DNA from: Saliphagus infecundisoli
GTDB taxonomy: Archaea > Halobacteriota > Halobacteria > Halobacteriales > Natrialbaceae
Assembly: GCF_020177375.1 (NCBI RefSeq)
Contig: NZ_JAIWHV010000017.1
Span: 1-64,000 of the forward strand
DNA length: 64,000 nt
Direction of reading: 5' to 3'
Shown: piece after piece, positions 1 through 8,616 of the stretch
How positions within the stretch are numbered: position 1 is the stretch's first letter
Layout: the number at the start of each line of letters is the position of its first letter
The notes under the pieces: generated by a model
The model's database searches: none
Told to the model about the DNA's origin: nothing
Seen by the model: only the letters and a program-made list of their open reading frames with translations
Position numbers and translations under genes: made by a program

Positions 1-1
1 G

Positions 2-448
2 AGCATCGGAACGCGGTTGACCGACTCATCGATTGGCAGTTCACCACCGACGACGCACGAATCAAGCTACGGCGACTCTACCCGGTTGAAATTGACGAGG
101 ACCAGCAAGTTCAGAGTTGAAGCTTCACTTAGTGAGTTTCAAGACTACTGTTCGAACGCTCACATTCCCCTCGAAGTCGGTCGCATCTACAATCCCGTGC
201 GTCCGGGAACCGGGATGTGGTATGGAGTGACGCAGGCCCAGCGTGAAACGCTGATGCGTGCTGTTCAGGGCGGGTACTATTCGATTCCACGACGAATGTC
301 CACGCAGGATCTGGCCGATGACCTCGGTATCTCCGACCAGGCGGTCACAGAGCGACTCCGCCGGGCGATTGTGGCACTCACCGAAAACACGCTCATTGCG
401 ATGGAGGAAGAACTCGCAGAGGAGTTCGAGCACGTCCCGGACTCCTGA
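2..448 (+). CDS. Bat-type HTH_10 transcriptional regulator, C-terminal part (5' end outside window)
   Basis: The frame is open from the first base of the window to a TGA at 446-448, and the first possible start inside it is a TTG at 17, so the gene probably begins upstream. The last ~75 residues match the haloarchaeal bacterio-opsin-activator HTH: the run WYGVTQAQRETLMRAVQGGY followed by a Ser/Thr-rich turn and LADDLGISDQAVTERLRRA. The preceding ~45 residues (LEVGRIYNPV) are the usual linker strand seen before this HTH. Such proteins are DNA-binding regulators that usually carry PAS/GAF sensor domains in front; none can be seen here. The regulated genes are unknown. Confidence 0.8.
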   Translation, partial: SIGTRLTDSSIGSSPPTTHESSYGDSTRLKLTRTSKFRVEASLSEFQDYCSNAHIPLEVGRIYNPVRPGTGMWYGVTQAQRETLMRAVQGGYYSIPRRMSTQDLADDLGISDQAVTERLRRAIVALTENTLIAMEEELAEEFEHVPDS

Positions 449-541
449 ACACCTCATCCCAGCAAAAGGACTACTGCGCCGGATGCTACCCGATACAACC
501 TTGTCTACCATGCAGTACAAGCACCCGTATGGAAAGCATCT

Positions 542-865
542 ATGGGTATCGTGGGACCAACTATGGGATTCAACGACATTGCTGATGCCCTCGGGACCCG
601 AACGCGACGGCAGATCCTGTTGGAGGTTCTATATCATAATCCAGTGGAACAATCAGAAGTTGTGACGAAGAACGATGCGCGAGAGAACGAGAAACGAGAA
701 CTGGAACTCATCCACATACATCTCCCGAAACTCCACGAGACGGGCTACATCGTGTGGAACAGGGACGATCGGGATATCGTAAAGGGGCCAAACTGGGAAG
801 AGATCGAACCGACGGTTCGATTACTCAGTGACAGCAGGGAACGTCTCCCTGACGACACGTTCTGA
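542..865 (+). CDS. Small winged-helix protein, DUF7344 type
   Basis: A 107-residue protein with the haloarchaeal winged-helix signature: a short ALGTRTRRQILLEVL helix, a variable acidic stretch, then IHIHLPKLHETGYIVWNRD, where the recognition helix and wing sit, and a tail of charged residues. An alternative ATG seven codons downstream (563) would also give a complete domain. It is soluble, without a membrane segment, unlike the two related proteins at 8613-9116 and 12397-12933. The family is presumed to bind DNA; no target is known and the function is inferred from fold only. Confidence 0.75.
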   Translation: MGIVGPTMGFNDIADALGTRTRRQILLEVLYHNPVEQSEVVTKNDARENEKRELELIHIHLPKLHETGYIVWNRDDRDIVKGPNWEEIEPTVRLLSDSRERLPDDTF

Positions 866-1012
866 CGCTCTCAAAGTTGTTTCTGACGCCTGTTCGAGAA
901 ATGAGTGGTTGTTCCGGTAACGCCTCCGACTGTACCGAGCACGAGATTCGCAGTTAGTCACAATGAAATAAAATTTCTCGTGAACTGTTCCGTGACACCC
1001 GACAACGATGCG

Positions 1013-1020
1013 TATTTACG
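1013..1020 (+). promoter_or_regulatory. TATA-like box of the Gfo/Idh/MocA gene
   Basis: TATTTACG lies centred about 28 bases before the ATG at 1045, the spacing of a leaderless haloarchaeal transcript. This is why the ATG at 1045 is preferred over the GTG at 1021. Confidence 0.5.
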
Positions 1021-1044
1021 GTGGCCCCGAACACGCGCTACCGA

Positions 1045-2127
1045 ATGACTTACGACGTCATCCAGGTCGGGACCGGCGGTCAGGGCGAGCAGTGGTGCAA
1101 GAAATTCCTCCCGCCGAACGTCGAGGACGGGCTGGTCAACCCCGTCGCCGCCGTCGACGTCGACGAGGCCGCACTCGACAACGCCCGGGAGGGGCTGGGG
1201 CTCAGTCCCGACGAGTGCTACACCGACGTCGAGGCGGCCTTCTCCGAACACGACGCCGACTTCTGTACGGTCGTCGTCCCGCCGGCGTTCCACGAGGACG
1301 TCGTCGACGCCGCGATCGAACACGACCTCCACGTCCTCTCCGAGAAGCCGATTGCGGACACGCTGGAGGCGTCCGTCCGGATCGCCCGGAAGGTGGAGGC
1401 GGCAGGCCTGAAGATGGGCGTGACGATGAGCCACCGCTTCGACCGCGACAAGACGACCCTGCGCCGCGAGCTCCGGTCGGGCGACCACGGCCCGATCGAC
1501 TACCTCGTCTGTCGCTTTACCTGTAACTGCCGGACGTACGGAAGCTGGGGTGCGTTCCGCCACGATATCGAGGACACGCTGATGGTCGAGGGGGCGGTCC
1601 ACCACCTCGACATCCTCGCGGACCTCGCGGGCGCGGACTGCGAAACGCTCTACGCCCAGACCTGGCTCCCCGAGTGGGGCGAGTACGAGGGCGACGCCCA
1701 GGGGCTCGTCCAGCTGAGCTTCGAGAACGGGGTTCGAGGGACGTACGAGGGCGCGAAGACCAACGCCGTCGGGCTCAACGGCTGGGGCCACGAGTACGTC
1801 CGCGCGGAGTGTCGGGACTCGACGCTCGTTCTCGACGGGCGCGAACTCCGCAAGCACGCCTACGACCCCGACGCGGAAGCCAGATTCGGCGAGGACCCCG
1901 GCGCGGGTGAGCCGATCCCGCTGGACGAACAAGACAAATGGGCGAACACGTGGCTGATCGAGCAGTTCGTCGAGTGGCTCGACGGCGGCGGTCCGATGGC
2001 GACCAACGTGCGGGACAACCTCCAGTCGATGGCGCTCATCGCTGCGGCGATGGAGAGCTCGGAGACGGGCGAGGCCGTCGACGTTCAGGAGCTGCTGGCG
2101 GAGGCCGAAGCGACGGTCGAGGGTTAG
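1045..2127 (+). CDS. Gfo/Idh/MocA family oxidoreductase
   Basis: A 360-residue NAD(P)-dependent sugar or polyol dehydrogenase-like protein. The N-terminus YDVIQVGTGGQGEQW is the Rossmann nucleotide loop, and LSEKPIADT carries the family EKP motif with its catalytic lysine. The C-terminal half, with VEGAVHHLDILADLAG, is the substrate-binding alpha/beta domain and supplies the conserved HHLD. A GTG 24 bases upstream would add eight residues before the Rossmann fold. It converges with, and overlaps by four bases, the SMP-30-like gene, so the two are not co-transcribed, although dehydrogenase and lactonase could act on the same sugar acid. The substrate cannot be read from the sequence. Confidence 0.85.
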   Translation: MTYDVIQVGTGGQGEQWCKKFLPPNVEDGLVNPVAAVDVDEAALDNAREGLGLSPDECYTDVEAAFSEHDADFCTVVVPPAFHEDVVDAAIEHDLHVLSEKPIADTLEASVRIARKVEAAGLKMGVTMSHRFDRDKTTLRRELRSGDHGPIDYLVCRFTCNCRTYGSWGAFRHDIEDTLMVEGAVHHLDILADLAGADCETLYAQTWLPEWGEYEGDAQGLVQLSFENGVRGTYEGAKTNAVGLNGWGHEYVRAECRDSTLVLDGRELRKHAYDPDAEARFGEDPGAGEPIPLDEQDKWANTWLIEQFVEWLDGGGPMATNVRDNLQSMALIAAAMESSETGEAVDVQELLAEAEATVEG

Positions 2128-2999
2128 GGCTCGCCGATCGCAGACCGGAACTCGGGAACCCCCGGCACGTCGACGTCCGAATACCGGAAGAGCGCGCCCG
2201 CGCCCTCGCCTTCCTCCTCGCGGGTCGCGTCCGGCCCGCCCAGGGCCGTCGTCAGGTAGAGTTCGTCGTACTCCTCGCCGCCGAAGGTGAGACTCGAGAC
2301 CTTCCGGGCGGGCACCTCGATTTCGGCGACGACCTCTCCTTCGGGGTCGTAGCGGACGGCCCGGCCGCCGTCCCAGCGAGCCGACCAGACGTACCCCTCC
2401 TCGTCGACGGTCATCCCGTCGGGGATACCGTCGCCCTCGGGGGTCTCGACGAACGTCCGTCGGTCAGATATCTCGCCGGAGTCCTGGTCGTAGTCAAAGG
2501 CGTAGATCCGGTGGACCTCGGACTCGGTGAAGTAGAAGGTCTCGAGGTCGCGGCTGAAGCCCATCCCGTTGGCGATGTCGACGTCGGGAACGACGACCTC
2601 CCAGCTCCCGTCGGTTTCGAGGCGATAGAGGTCGCCCAGCTCCTCGCCGGGCATCGTCCCACAGAAGACTCTCCCCTCGGGGTCGGCGATCACGTCGTTG
2701 AACCGGGTGTCGGCGTCGATGCGGGCGAGTTCCTCGCTCTCGCCGCCCTCGGCGGGGTCCCACCGGCTCACCCGTCCGTCGTCGGTAAACAGACAGAGCG
2801 CGCCGTCGGTCTGGATCGTGTACCCCCCGAGCGGGCTCCCGTCGGGGGTTTGGTACACCCGCTCGTGGTCGCCCGTGGTGGGTTCGTACCGGTAGAGGTG
2901 GCCCGGCGGGATGTCGACCCAGTACACCCGCTCCTCGTCGGGGTGCCACAGCGGTCCCTCGCCCGTCTCGGCGTGCGTGTCCGCGATCCGTTCGGCCAT
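2124..2999 (-). CDS. SMP-30/gluconolactonase/LRE family protein
   Basis: A ~291-residue six-bladed beta-propeller hydrolase-like protein. The start region ADTHAETGEGPLWHP carries the conserved metal-ligand Glu of the family (GEGPLW), ADTRFNDVIADPEGRVFCGT has the conserved Asn, and VDIANGMGFSRD and GIPDGMTVDEEGYVW carry the Asn and Asp ligands. Family members open sugar lactones (gluconolactone, galactarolactone) with a divalent metal. A start nine codons upstream (3026) is possible, but MAERIADTHAETGEGP fits the family. With the convergent Gfo/Idh/MocA dehydrogenase it would form a plausible oxidise-then-delactonise pair; that is inference. Confidence 0.85.
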   Translation of the reverse strand: MAERIADTHAETGEGPLWHPDEERVYWVDIPPGHLYRYEPTTGDHERVYQTPDGSPLGGYTIQTDGALCLFTDDGRVSRWDPAEGGESEELARIDADTRFNDVIADPEGRVFCGTMPGEELGDLYRLETDGSWEVVVPDVDIANGMGFSRDLETFYFTESEVHRIYAFDYDQDSGEISDRRTFVETPEGDGIPDGMTVDEEGYVWSARWDGGRAVRYDPEGEVVAEIEVPARKVSSLTFGGEEYDELYLTTALGGPDATREEEGEGAGALFRYSDVDVPGVPEFRSAIGEP

Positions 3000-3060
3000 A
3001 CCCGGGCGTTCCCGATGATCGTACATGAAGCTATGGTCCCTCGCCGGCGGTTCCCGCCTG

Positions 3061-3813
3061 CTACTCCCGGGGCGCTTCCTCCGCGGTGAACGCCTCGAGG
3101 ACGGTGTCGCCGCTCCGCGAGAGGACGGTCACGATGTCGTCCGACCGGATCGTGGTCGTCCCGTGGGGCGTCACCACCCGATCGCCCCGTTCGATGGCGA
3201 TCACCAGCGAGTCCTCGGCGAGGAGGTCGTCCTCGACTGCCTCCTCCAAGGTGTGATCGACGATGGGGGCGTCGGGCTCGACGGTGACGTCGACGACGTT
3301 CGCCCCGCCGGCGAGGCTGATGACGTCGGTCGCCTGTGAGGTCGTGATCTCCTCGTCGGGCCCGAAGGACGTGTACGGGCTGTGGGTTTCGGACTCCACG
3401 AGCGTCTCGTCTTCGATCTCGATCCCCAGCCGCGAGAGCGCCCGGGTGATCCGCCTGAGCTGTTCCGTGTCCTCGCCGACGGCCATGACGTGGAGGTTCC
3501 GGCGGCCGGTCATCAGCTGTCGGACGTTGATGACGCCGGGGACGACGCTCGCTTCCCTGGCGAGGGCGGTTCGCTCCGAGACCGGCGCGTTGCAGACGTA
3601 CAGCGTCGTCAGATGGCCCTCGGCCCGCTCGAAGTCGATCTCGGCGGTGTACGTCCGGATGATCTCGTGCTCTTCGAGCTGGGCGATCCGGTTGCGGATC
3701 GTTCCCGGCGAGACGTTGACCGCGTCGGCGATCGTCGGCGCGGACGTGTTTCGGGCGTCATCCATCAGTTCGTAGATGATGCGCCGGTCGATCTCGTCGA
3801 GCCGATAGTCCAT
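3061..3813 (-). CDS. Lrp/AsnC-type regulator with C-terminal TrkA-C domain
   Basis: About 250 residues. Residues 1-60 are the AsnC-type HTH (LDEIDRRIIYELMDDARNTS, then SPGTIRNRIAQLEEHEII). The middle section resembles the ligand-sensing region of Lrp proteins and contains LHVMAVGEDTEQLRRITR. Residues ~165-245 form a TrkA-C (RCK-C) domain with VVDVTVEPDAPIVDHTL and IRSDDIVTVLSRSG. This is a haloarchaeal architecture often placed beside transporters. The longer frame adds 20 residues without HTH character, so the start at 3813 is chosen. The gene diverges from the amino-acid permease at 3947 and the spacer holds two palindromes. It probably controls that permease in response to an amino acid or nucleotide ligand. 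Confidence 0.85.
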   Translation of the reverse strand: MDYRLDEIDRRIIYELMDDARNTSAPTIADAVNVSPGTIRNRIAQLEEHEIIRTYTAEIDFERAEGHLTTLYVCNAPVSERTALAREASVVPGVINVRQLMTGRRNLHVMAVGEDTEQLRRITRALSRLGIEIEDETLVESETHSPYTSFGPDEEITTSQATDVISLAGGANVVDVTVEPDAPIVDHTLEEAVEDDLLAEDSLVIAIERGDRVVTPHGTTTIRSDDIVTVLSRSGDTVLEAFTAEEAPRE

Positions 3814-3857
3814 GTGGCCCCTCTCGTCGGACGGGACTTCATAACGAGGGTTCGGGA

Positions 3858-3867
3858 ATTGCGCAAT
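3858..3867. promoter_or_regulatory. 10-bp palindrome in the lrp/permease spacer
   Basis: ATTGCGCAAT is a perfect inverted repeat, immediately followed by CAGCAAT. It lies 45 bases before the lrp-like start, a position fit for autoregulation. Binding is inferred. Confidence 0.4.
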
Positions 3868-3887
3868 CAGCAATCAAGATTAGGGAT

Positions 3888-3904
3888 ATTACTGATTCAG
3901 TAAT
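3888..3904. promoter_or_regulatory. Perfect 8+1+8 inverted repeat, candidate Lrp-type operator
   Basis: ATTACTGATTCAGTAAT has exact 8-base arms around one base. It sits just upstream of the permease TATA element (3916-3924, GGTTATATG), itself about 27 bases before the ATG at 3947. A divergently encoded Lrp-family protein is the obvious candidate to bind it. Confidence 0.55.
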
Positions 3905-3946
3905 CCTACCGGAGTGGTTATATGTGTGGTGTCCGATGGCCAGGAC

Positions 3947-6223
3947 ATGAGCCAGGACGGGAGCGACGAGGAACTCGCGAAGGACCTCGGGCTCGTCTCC
4001 GCGATGACGATCGGGATTGGGACGATGATCGGTGCCGGGATCTTCGTCCTCCCCGGCGTCGCCGCCAATGCTGCGGGCCCGGTCGTCGTCGTCTCGTTCG
4101 TCGTCGGCGGGCTGATCGCGATGGTCAACGCCCTCTCGGTTTCGGAACTCGGGACCGCGATGCCGAAAGCCGGCGGCGGTTACTACTACATCAACAAGTC
4201 CCTGGGGCCGCTGTTCGGCTCGATCGCCGGCATGGGCGACTGGATGGGCCTCGCCTTTGCTTCGGCGTTCTACTGTATCGGCTTCGGCCAGTACCTCGCC
4301 GTCTTCGTTCCCCTCCCCGAGGTTGCTTTCCTCAATCCCATCCAGCTGGGGGCGCTCCTCGCGGGCGGGATCTTCGTCGGGATCAACTATATCGGTGCCA
4401 AGGAGACCGGCGGGATCCAGACGGTCATCGTGTTCGTACTGCTCGCGATCCTCAGCGCGTTCGCCGTCGCCGGCTTCGCCTCGTTCGACTACCCGACGCT
4501 CGCAGGGGAGGATGGACTCGCGCCGTTTGGTACTAGTGCGATCCTACCGGCGACCGCCCTCGTCTTCGTCTCCTTCCTGGGCTACGCCAAGATCGCGACC
4601 GTTGCCGAGGAACTGAAGAATCCGGGACGGAACCTCCCCATTGCGATCATCGGGAGCGTCGCCATCGTCACCGTCATCTACGCCGTCCTCGTGACGACGA
4701 TGCTCGGGGTCGTCTCCTGGCCCGACCTGAGCCAGGACGCCCCGGTCGCCCAGGCCGCCGAGGTCGCGTTCCCGGTCTCGATCGGTCCCATCGAGGGCGT
4801 CGCCGCGGCCGCCGCGGCGGTGATGACCGTCGGCGCCCTGTTGGCGACGGCATCGTCTGCCAACGCCTCGATCCTCGCGTCGGCCCGGATCAACTTCGCG
4901 ATGGGCCGGGATCGGATCGTCACCGACTGGCTGAACGAGATCCACCCGAGCTTCGCGACGCCCTACCGGTCGATCCTCGTCACCGGCGGGCTGATCGTCG
5001 CGTTCATCGCCCTGCTGGGCCGGGACATCGAGATTCTCGCGAAGGCCGCGAGCGTCCTCCACCTGATCGTCTACGCGCTGATGAACGTCGCGCTGATCGT
5101 CTTCCGCGAGGCCGACGTCCCCGAGTACGACCCCGATTTCCGGGTCCCGCTCTATCCGCTGACGCCGATCCTCGGGGCGGTCCTCTCGCTGGGACTCGTC
5201 GCGTTCATGGAGGCCCAGGAGATCGCGCTGTCGGTCGGGTTCGTCGCCGCCGCGGTCGTCTGGTACTTCGCGTACGCGCGCCGGAACACGACCCAACGGG
5301 GCGTCCTCTCGGACTACATCCGTCACCGCGAGGAGGAGCTTCCCGATCGGGTCGTCGACGCCGCCGACGCGGTCGCCCCCGACGGGGCGGAGGGGCCGAC
5401 GATCATGGTCGCGGTGTCGAACCCGCGGACCGAGAGCGCGCTCATCACGCTCGCGAGTGCCCTCGCCGCCCACGAGGGCGGGCGGGTCCTCGCGACCCAC
5501 ATCGTCTCGGTCCCCGACCAGACCTCACTCGAGGCCGCCGCTGACAACCGGGCGGACCTCGACGCGGCCTCAGAGGGCCTGCTCCAGGCCGCACGAGAGG
5601 ACGCGGCGCCGTTCGACGTCCCGATCGAGACGCGGACGATCCTCTCGCACCGTGGGTTAGAGGAGGTCTACGATGCGGCGCGAACGAACGACGCCGACAT
5701 GGTCGTGATGGGCTACGGCGGCGCCCGCTTTACGGGCGGGCGTGCCGAGGGCGCCATCGACGAACTGACTCACGACCTGCCGTGTGACTTCCTCGTGCTG
5801 GACGGGGCGGACCTCGATCCCGAGCGGGTTCTGGTCCCCACTGCAGGGGGAGGATCGTCGGACCTCTCCGCGGAGGTCGCCCTCGCACTCCGGGAGACCG
5901 CCGGCGTCGAGGTGTCGCTGTTGTACGTCGCGGGCGAGGGCGAGGAAGGGGCGGGCCGGGAGTTCCTCGGCGAGTGGGCTGACGACCACGGGCTGGCCGA
6001 CGCCGACCTGCGCGTCGAGACGGGCGATCCCGAGGCGACGATCGAGCGCCTCGGTGCCGACTACGACCTGGTCGTCCTCGGCGCGACCGAGCAGGGGCTC
6101 CTGGCGCGGATCGTCGAGGGATCGCTCGTCTTCGACGTTCTCGAGACCCTGGAGACGCCGGTGTTGCTGACCGAGCGACCATCGTCGCGGTCGCTCCGGG
6201 CCCGGCTCTTCGGACGGCGCTGA
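3947..6223 (+). CDS. APC-family amino-acid permease fused to two universal-stress-protein domains
   Basis: 758 residues. Residues ~10-440 form a 12-helix APC carrier that starts with LGLVSAMTIGIGTMIGAGIF, the conserved first helix with its unwound G-rich substrate site. Charged HREEELPDRVV follows the last helix, then two cytosolic USP domains (about 485-620 and 625-745) with the MVVMGYGG and DLVVLGATEQG strands. APC carriers move amino acids by proton coupling or exchange; fused USP domains often bind ATP and are thought to gate or tune transport. The ATG at 3947 is chosen because a TATA box lies 27 bases upstream; a GTG at 3914 overlaps that box. The divergent lrp-like gene and intervening palindrome suggest local control, and a free USP follows convergently. 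Confidence 0.9.
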   Translation: MSQDGSDEELAKDLGLVSAMTIGIGTMIGAGIFVLPGVAANAAGPVVVVSFVVGGLIAMVNALSVSELGTAMPKAGGGYYYINKSLGPLFGSIAGMGDWMGLAFASAFYCIGFGQYLAVFVPLPEVAFLNPIQLGALLAGGIFVGINYIGAKETGGIQTVIVFVLLAILSAFAVAGFASFDYPTLAGEDGLAPFGTSAILPATALVFVSFLGYAKIATVAEELKNPGRNLPIAIIGSVAIVTVIYAVLVTTMLGVVSWPDLSQDAPVAQAAEVAFPVSIGPIEGVAAAAAAVMTVGALLATASSANASILASARINFAMGRDRIVTDWLNEIHPSFATPYRSILVTGGLIVAFIALLGRDIEILAKAASVLHLIVYALMNVALIVFREADVPEYDPDFRVPLYPLTPILGAVLSLGLVAFMEAQEIALSVGFVAAAVVWYFAYARRNTTQRGVLSDYIRHREEELPDRVVDAADAVAPDGAEGPTIMVAVSNPRTESALITLASALAAHEGGRVLATHIVSVPDQTSLEAAADNRADLDAASEGLLQAAREDAAPFDVPIETRTILSHRGLEEVYDAARTNDADMVVMGYGGARFTGGRAEGAIDELTHDLPCDFLVLDGADLDPERVLVPTAGGGSSDLSAEVALALRETAGVEVSLLYVAGEGEEGAGREFLGEWADDHGLADADLRVETGDPEATIERLGADYDLVVLGATEQGLLARIVEGSLVFDVLETLETPVLLTERPSSRSLRARLFGRR

Positions 6224-6229
6224 CGCGGA

Positions 6230-6670
6230 TTACTTCTCGGGCCCCGATCGGGGCAGGGCGACGACGGGTCGGTCGGCCTCTGTGACGAGCTTGGTCGACA
6301 GGTCGCCCGAGAGAAACTGTACGAGCCGGTTCCCGCCGCGGGACCGGTAGACGATGGCGCTGGCCTCGACCTCCTCTGCGGCCTCGAAAACGGCGTCGAC
6401 GACGTCCCGGTCGTAGGCGGTACGATCGTCGGCCTCGGGGAACACGCGCCGGACGGCGACGAAGGCGTCCTCGGCGACCTCCTCGGACTGCTCGACGGGC
6501 GTCTTGTCGGGTACGCCCCCGCCTTTCTCGACGACGTGGAGGGCCGTCACCCGGTCGGGATCGTATGGCTCGAGCGCCATCGCGGTCCTCTTGGCGTCCT
6601 CCTCGTCGGCGATCGGGACGAGCACGTTTGCGAGGAGCTCGCGGCGGTGCGGATCGCGTTCGCTGGTCAT
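6230..6670 (-). CDS. Universal stress protein (UspA family)
   Basis: A 146-residue single USP domain: ANVLVPIADEEDAKRTAMAL is the first strand and helix, ASAIVYRSRGGNRLVQFLSG is the degenerate nucleotide loop, and VTEADRPVVALPR is the closing strand. The usual G-2x-G-9x-G-S/T ATP loop is altered, so ATP binding is uncertain. It converges on the permease-USP fusion with six bases between stops, and may pair with those USP domains as USP proteins dimerise. Confidence 0.85.
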   Translation of the reverse strand: MTSERDPHRRELLANVLVPIADEEDAKRTAMALEPYDPDRVTALHVVEKGGGVPDKTPVEQSEEVAEDAFVAVRRVFPEADDRTAYDRDVVDAVFEAAEEVEASAIVYRSRGGNRLVQFLSGDLSTKLVTEADRPVVALPRSGPEK

Positions 6671-6852
6671 ACCGACACGAGGGGAACCGATCCCATAACT
6701 GTTCGGTGGCTCACGGCTTCTCCGTCAACCGTCGAATCGTCTCGAAACCGGCGCCTACCCCCGGGGTAGGCCGGTCCGAACCCGACCCCGGGAGAGCCGG
6801 CAACCGGATACGCGAGCCATACTAATCGGGCGGGAAGGGGACCGGACAGTCG

Positions 6853-7809
6853 ATGGACGACTCGCTGGACGGACGGACGATCCTGGTCACCGGCGGCCTC
6901 GGCTTCGTCGGGAGCCACCTCGTCGACGCGCTCGTCTCCGACGCCGAACTCCGGATTCTCGACGACTGCTCGACGGGCCGGCGGTCGCGCTGTCCCGCCG
7001 AGGCGACGCTGATCGAGGGCGACCTCCGGGAGCCCGGCGTCCTCGAGCGGGCGACCCGCGGCGTCGACGTGATCTTCCACCAGGCCGCCGTCGTCAGCGT
7101 CGAGGAGAGCGTCGCCGACCCCATAGGGACGAACCGGACGAACCTCGAGGCGAGCCTGCGGTTGTTGGAACGGGCCCGCCGGGAGGACGCCCGGGTCGTG
7201 GTCGCCTCCAGCGCCGCGATCTACGGCGACCCCGAGACGGTTCCGATCACCGAAGACCAGCCCACCGAACCGACCTCGCCCTACGGCCTCCAGAAGCGCG
7301 CCGTCGACGGCTACGCCCGCCTCTACGCCGACCTCTACGGCCTGGAGACCGTCGCCCTGCGCTACTTCAATATTTACGGTCCTCGCCAGCGAGGCCCCTA
7401 CAGCGGCGTCGTCTCGGCGTTCCTCGAGCGGGCCGAGGCGGGCGATCCCATCGAGATCGAGGGCGACGGCGAGCAGACTCGCGACTTCGTCCACGTCTCC
7501 GACGTCGTCCGGGCGAACCTGCTCGCGGCGACCACGGACCGCACGGGGGAGGCGTTCAACGTCGGCACCGGCCGCCGACACACGATCCGGCGCCTCGCGG
7601 AGGTCGTCCGGGAGGCGACGGACTCCCCGGCCGGGATCGTCCACCGCGAGCCCCGCGCAGGCGACATCCGACACAGCGTCGCGGACGTCTCGAAGGCCTG
7701 CCGGGAGCTCGGGTTCGAGCCGACGGTCGGGCTCGAGGCGGGGATCCGGGCCCTGGCCCAAGAGCGCCCGGCTCTCGGGGCGACGACCGGCGACGGCTCG
7801 ACCGGGTAA
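6853..7809 (+). CDS. NAD-dependent nucleotide-sugar epimerase/dehydratase (extended SDR)
   Basis: 318 residues. TGGLGFVGSHL near residue 13 is the GxxGxxG NAD loop; FHQAAVVSVEESV, SSAAIYGD (catalytic Ser/Thr region) and SPYGLQKRAVDGY (YxxxK) are the SDR active-site elements, and RYFNIYGPRQ is typical of UDP-glucose 4-epimerase-like enzymes. It probably interconverts a UDP- or dTDP-sugar for surface glycans. It stands alone, with a short spacer on each side, but lies 5.5 kb from the nucleotide-sugar operon at 13.3-18.4 kb. The exact substrate (UDP-Glc, UDP-GlcNAc or uronate) cannot be determined. Confidence 0.88.
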   Translation: MDDSLDGRTILVTGGLGFVGSHLVDALVSDAELRILDDCSTGRRSRCPAEATLIEGDLREPGVLERATRGVDVIFHQAAVVSVEESVADPIGTNRTNLEASLRLLERARREDARVVVASSAAIYGDPETVPITEDQPTEPTSPYGLQKRAVDGYARLYADLYGLETVALRYFNIYGPRQRGPYSGVVSAFLERAEAGDPIEIEGDGEQTRDFVHVSDVVRANLLAATTDRTGEAFNVGTGRRHTIRRLAEVVREATDSPAGIVHREPRAGDIRHSVADVSKACRELGFEPTVGLEAGIRALAQERPALGATTGDGSTG

Positions 7810-8029
7810 CGGTTCCTCGGGGGAAGACCCGCGCTGGCGACCGAAAACCGTGGTGCGGTTTCGGGACGGGAGCACGTCCCCCAAGCGGACCCTCACTGCG
7901 ATCGCGGCCCCGTACGATCGGCCACACCTCGTTCGCGGTTCTCGCCCGAGGTGGCGAGAATCAGCACATAGTTACGGCCGGCAGTATCAGTTTCTCGCGA
8001 GATACGGATGTTCCAATAACAGCTCCTAT

Positions 8030-8040
8030 CTTATAAAAAA
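8030..8040 (+). promoter_or_regulatory. TATA box before the membrane-tethered HTH gene
   Basis: CTTATAAAAAA is a strong archaeal TATA element in an AT-rich patch. It is followed 33-40 bases later by the GTG start at 8074. Confidence 0.6.
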
Positions 8041-8073
8041 CACTTTGTTCGGTGGCGTCGTCCGTCGGTCCCT

Positions 8074-8616
8074 GTGAGAGCGAGCACGAGAGGAGGGACG
8101 GAGGGGTCTCGGGGACCGATCACGAGCCCGGTCGTCGCGGCGACGATCGCGGTGCTCGTCGCGAGCGCGGCCTATCCGGTCGGCGCCGGCGCGGTCGATG
8201 CCGGGGTCGTCGAGTCCGACGGGGAGGCGGCGGTTTCGTCGATCGATACGTCCGAGGCGATCGGCGAGGACCGCCCCCACGTCGCCGCGTTCGCCGGAAT
8301 CGTCGCGCTCGCCGTCCTCGGGGGGAGCCTGATCGTCAGGAACCGCCTCGCCGGAGGAGGGGCGACGGCGCCAAGAGAGGAGGTCGTCACCGACCGCGAG
8401 CGGGTCCGCCGGCTGCTCGTCGACCACGGCGGCCGGATGCGCCAGAGCGAGATCGTCGACTCCGTCGAGTGGTCGAAAGCGAAGGTGAGCCGGCTGCTCG
8501 CCGACCTGGAGGCCGACGGGGAGATCACGAAGCTCCGGCTCGGCCGCGAGAACCTGATCTGTCTGCCGGGCCACGAACCCCGAGCCTCCCGGCCACCCCA
8601 CACTCCCGACCCCTAA
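8074..8616 (+). CDS. Membrane-anchored winged-helix regulator
   Basis: 180 residues starting at a GTG, the only start compatible with the strong TATA box upstream. Residues ~17-40 form a signal-like hydrophobic helix, then ~25 polar residues (probably outside), then a second helix at ~69-88 (AAFAGIVALAVLGGSLIV). After it comes a cytosolic winged helix: RERVRRLLVDHGGRMRQSEI, then SVEWSKAKVSRLLADLEADG and ITKLRLGRENLI. This layout, two helices followed by a MarR/IclR-like HTH, is known from haloarchaeal membrane-linked regulators. It overlaps the stop of the convergent DUF7344-type gene by four bases. Target and signal are unknown. Confidence 0.75.
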   Translation: MRASTRGGTEGSRGPITSPVVAATIAVLVASAAYPVGAGAVDAGVVESDGEAAVSSIDTSEAIGEDRPHVAAFAGIVALAVLGGSLIVRNRLAGGGATAPREEVVTDRERVRRLLVDHGGRMRQSEIVDSVEWSKAKVSRLLADLEADGEITKLRLGRENLICLPGHEPRASRPPHTPDP

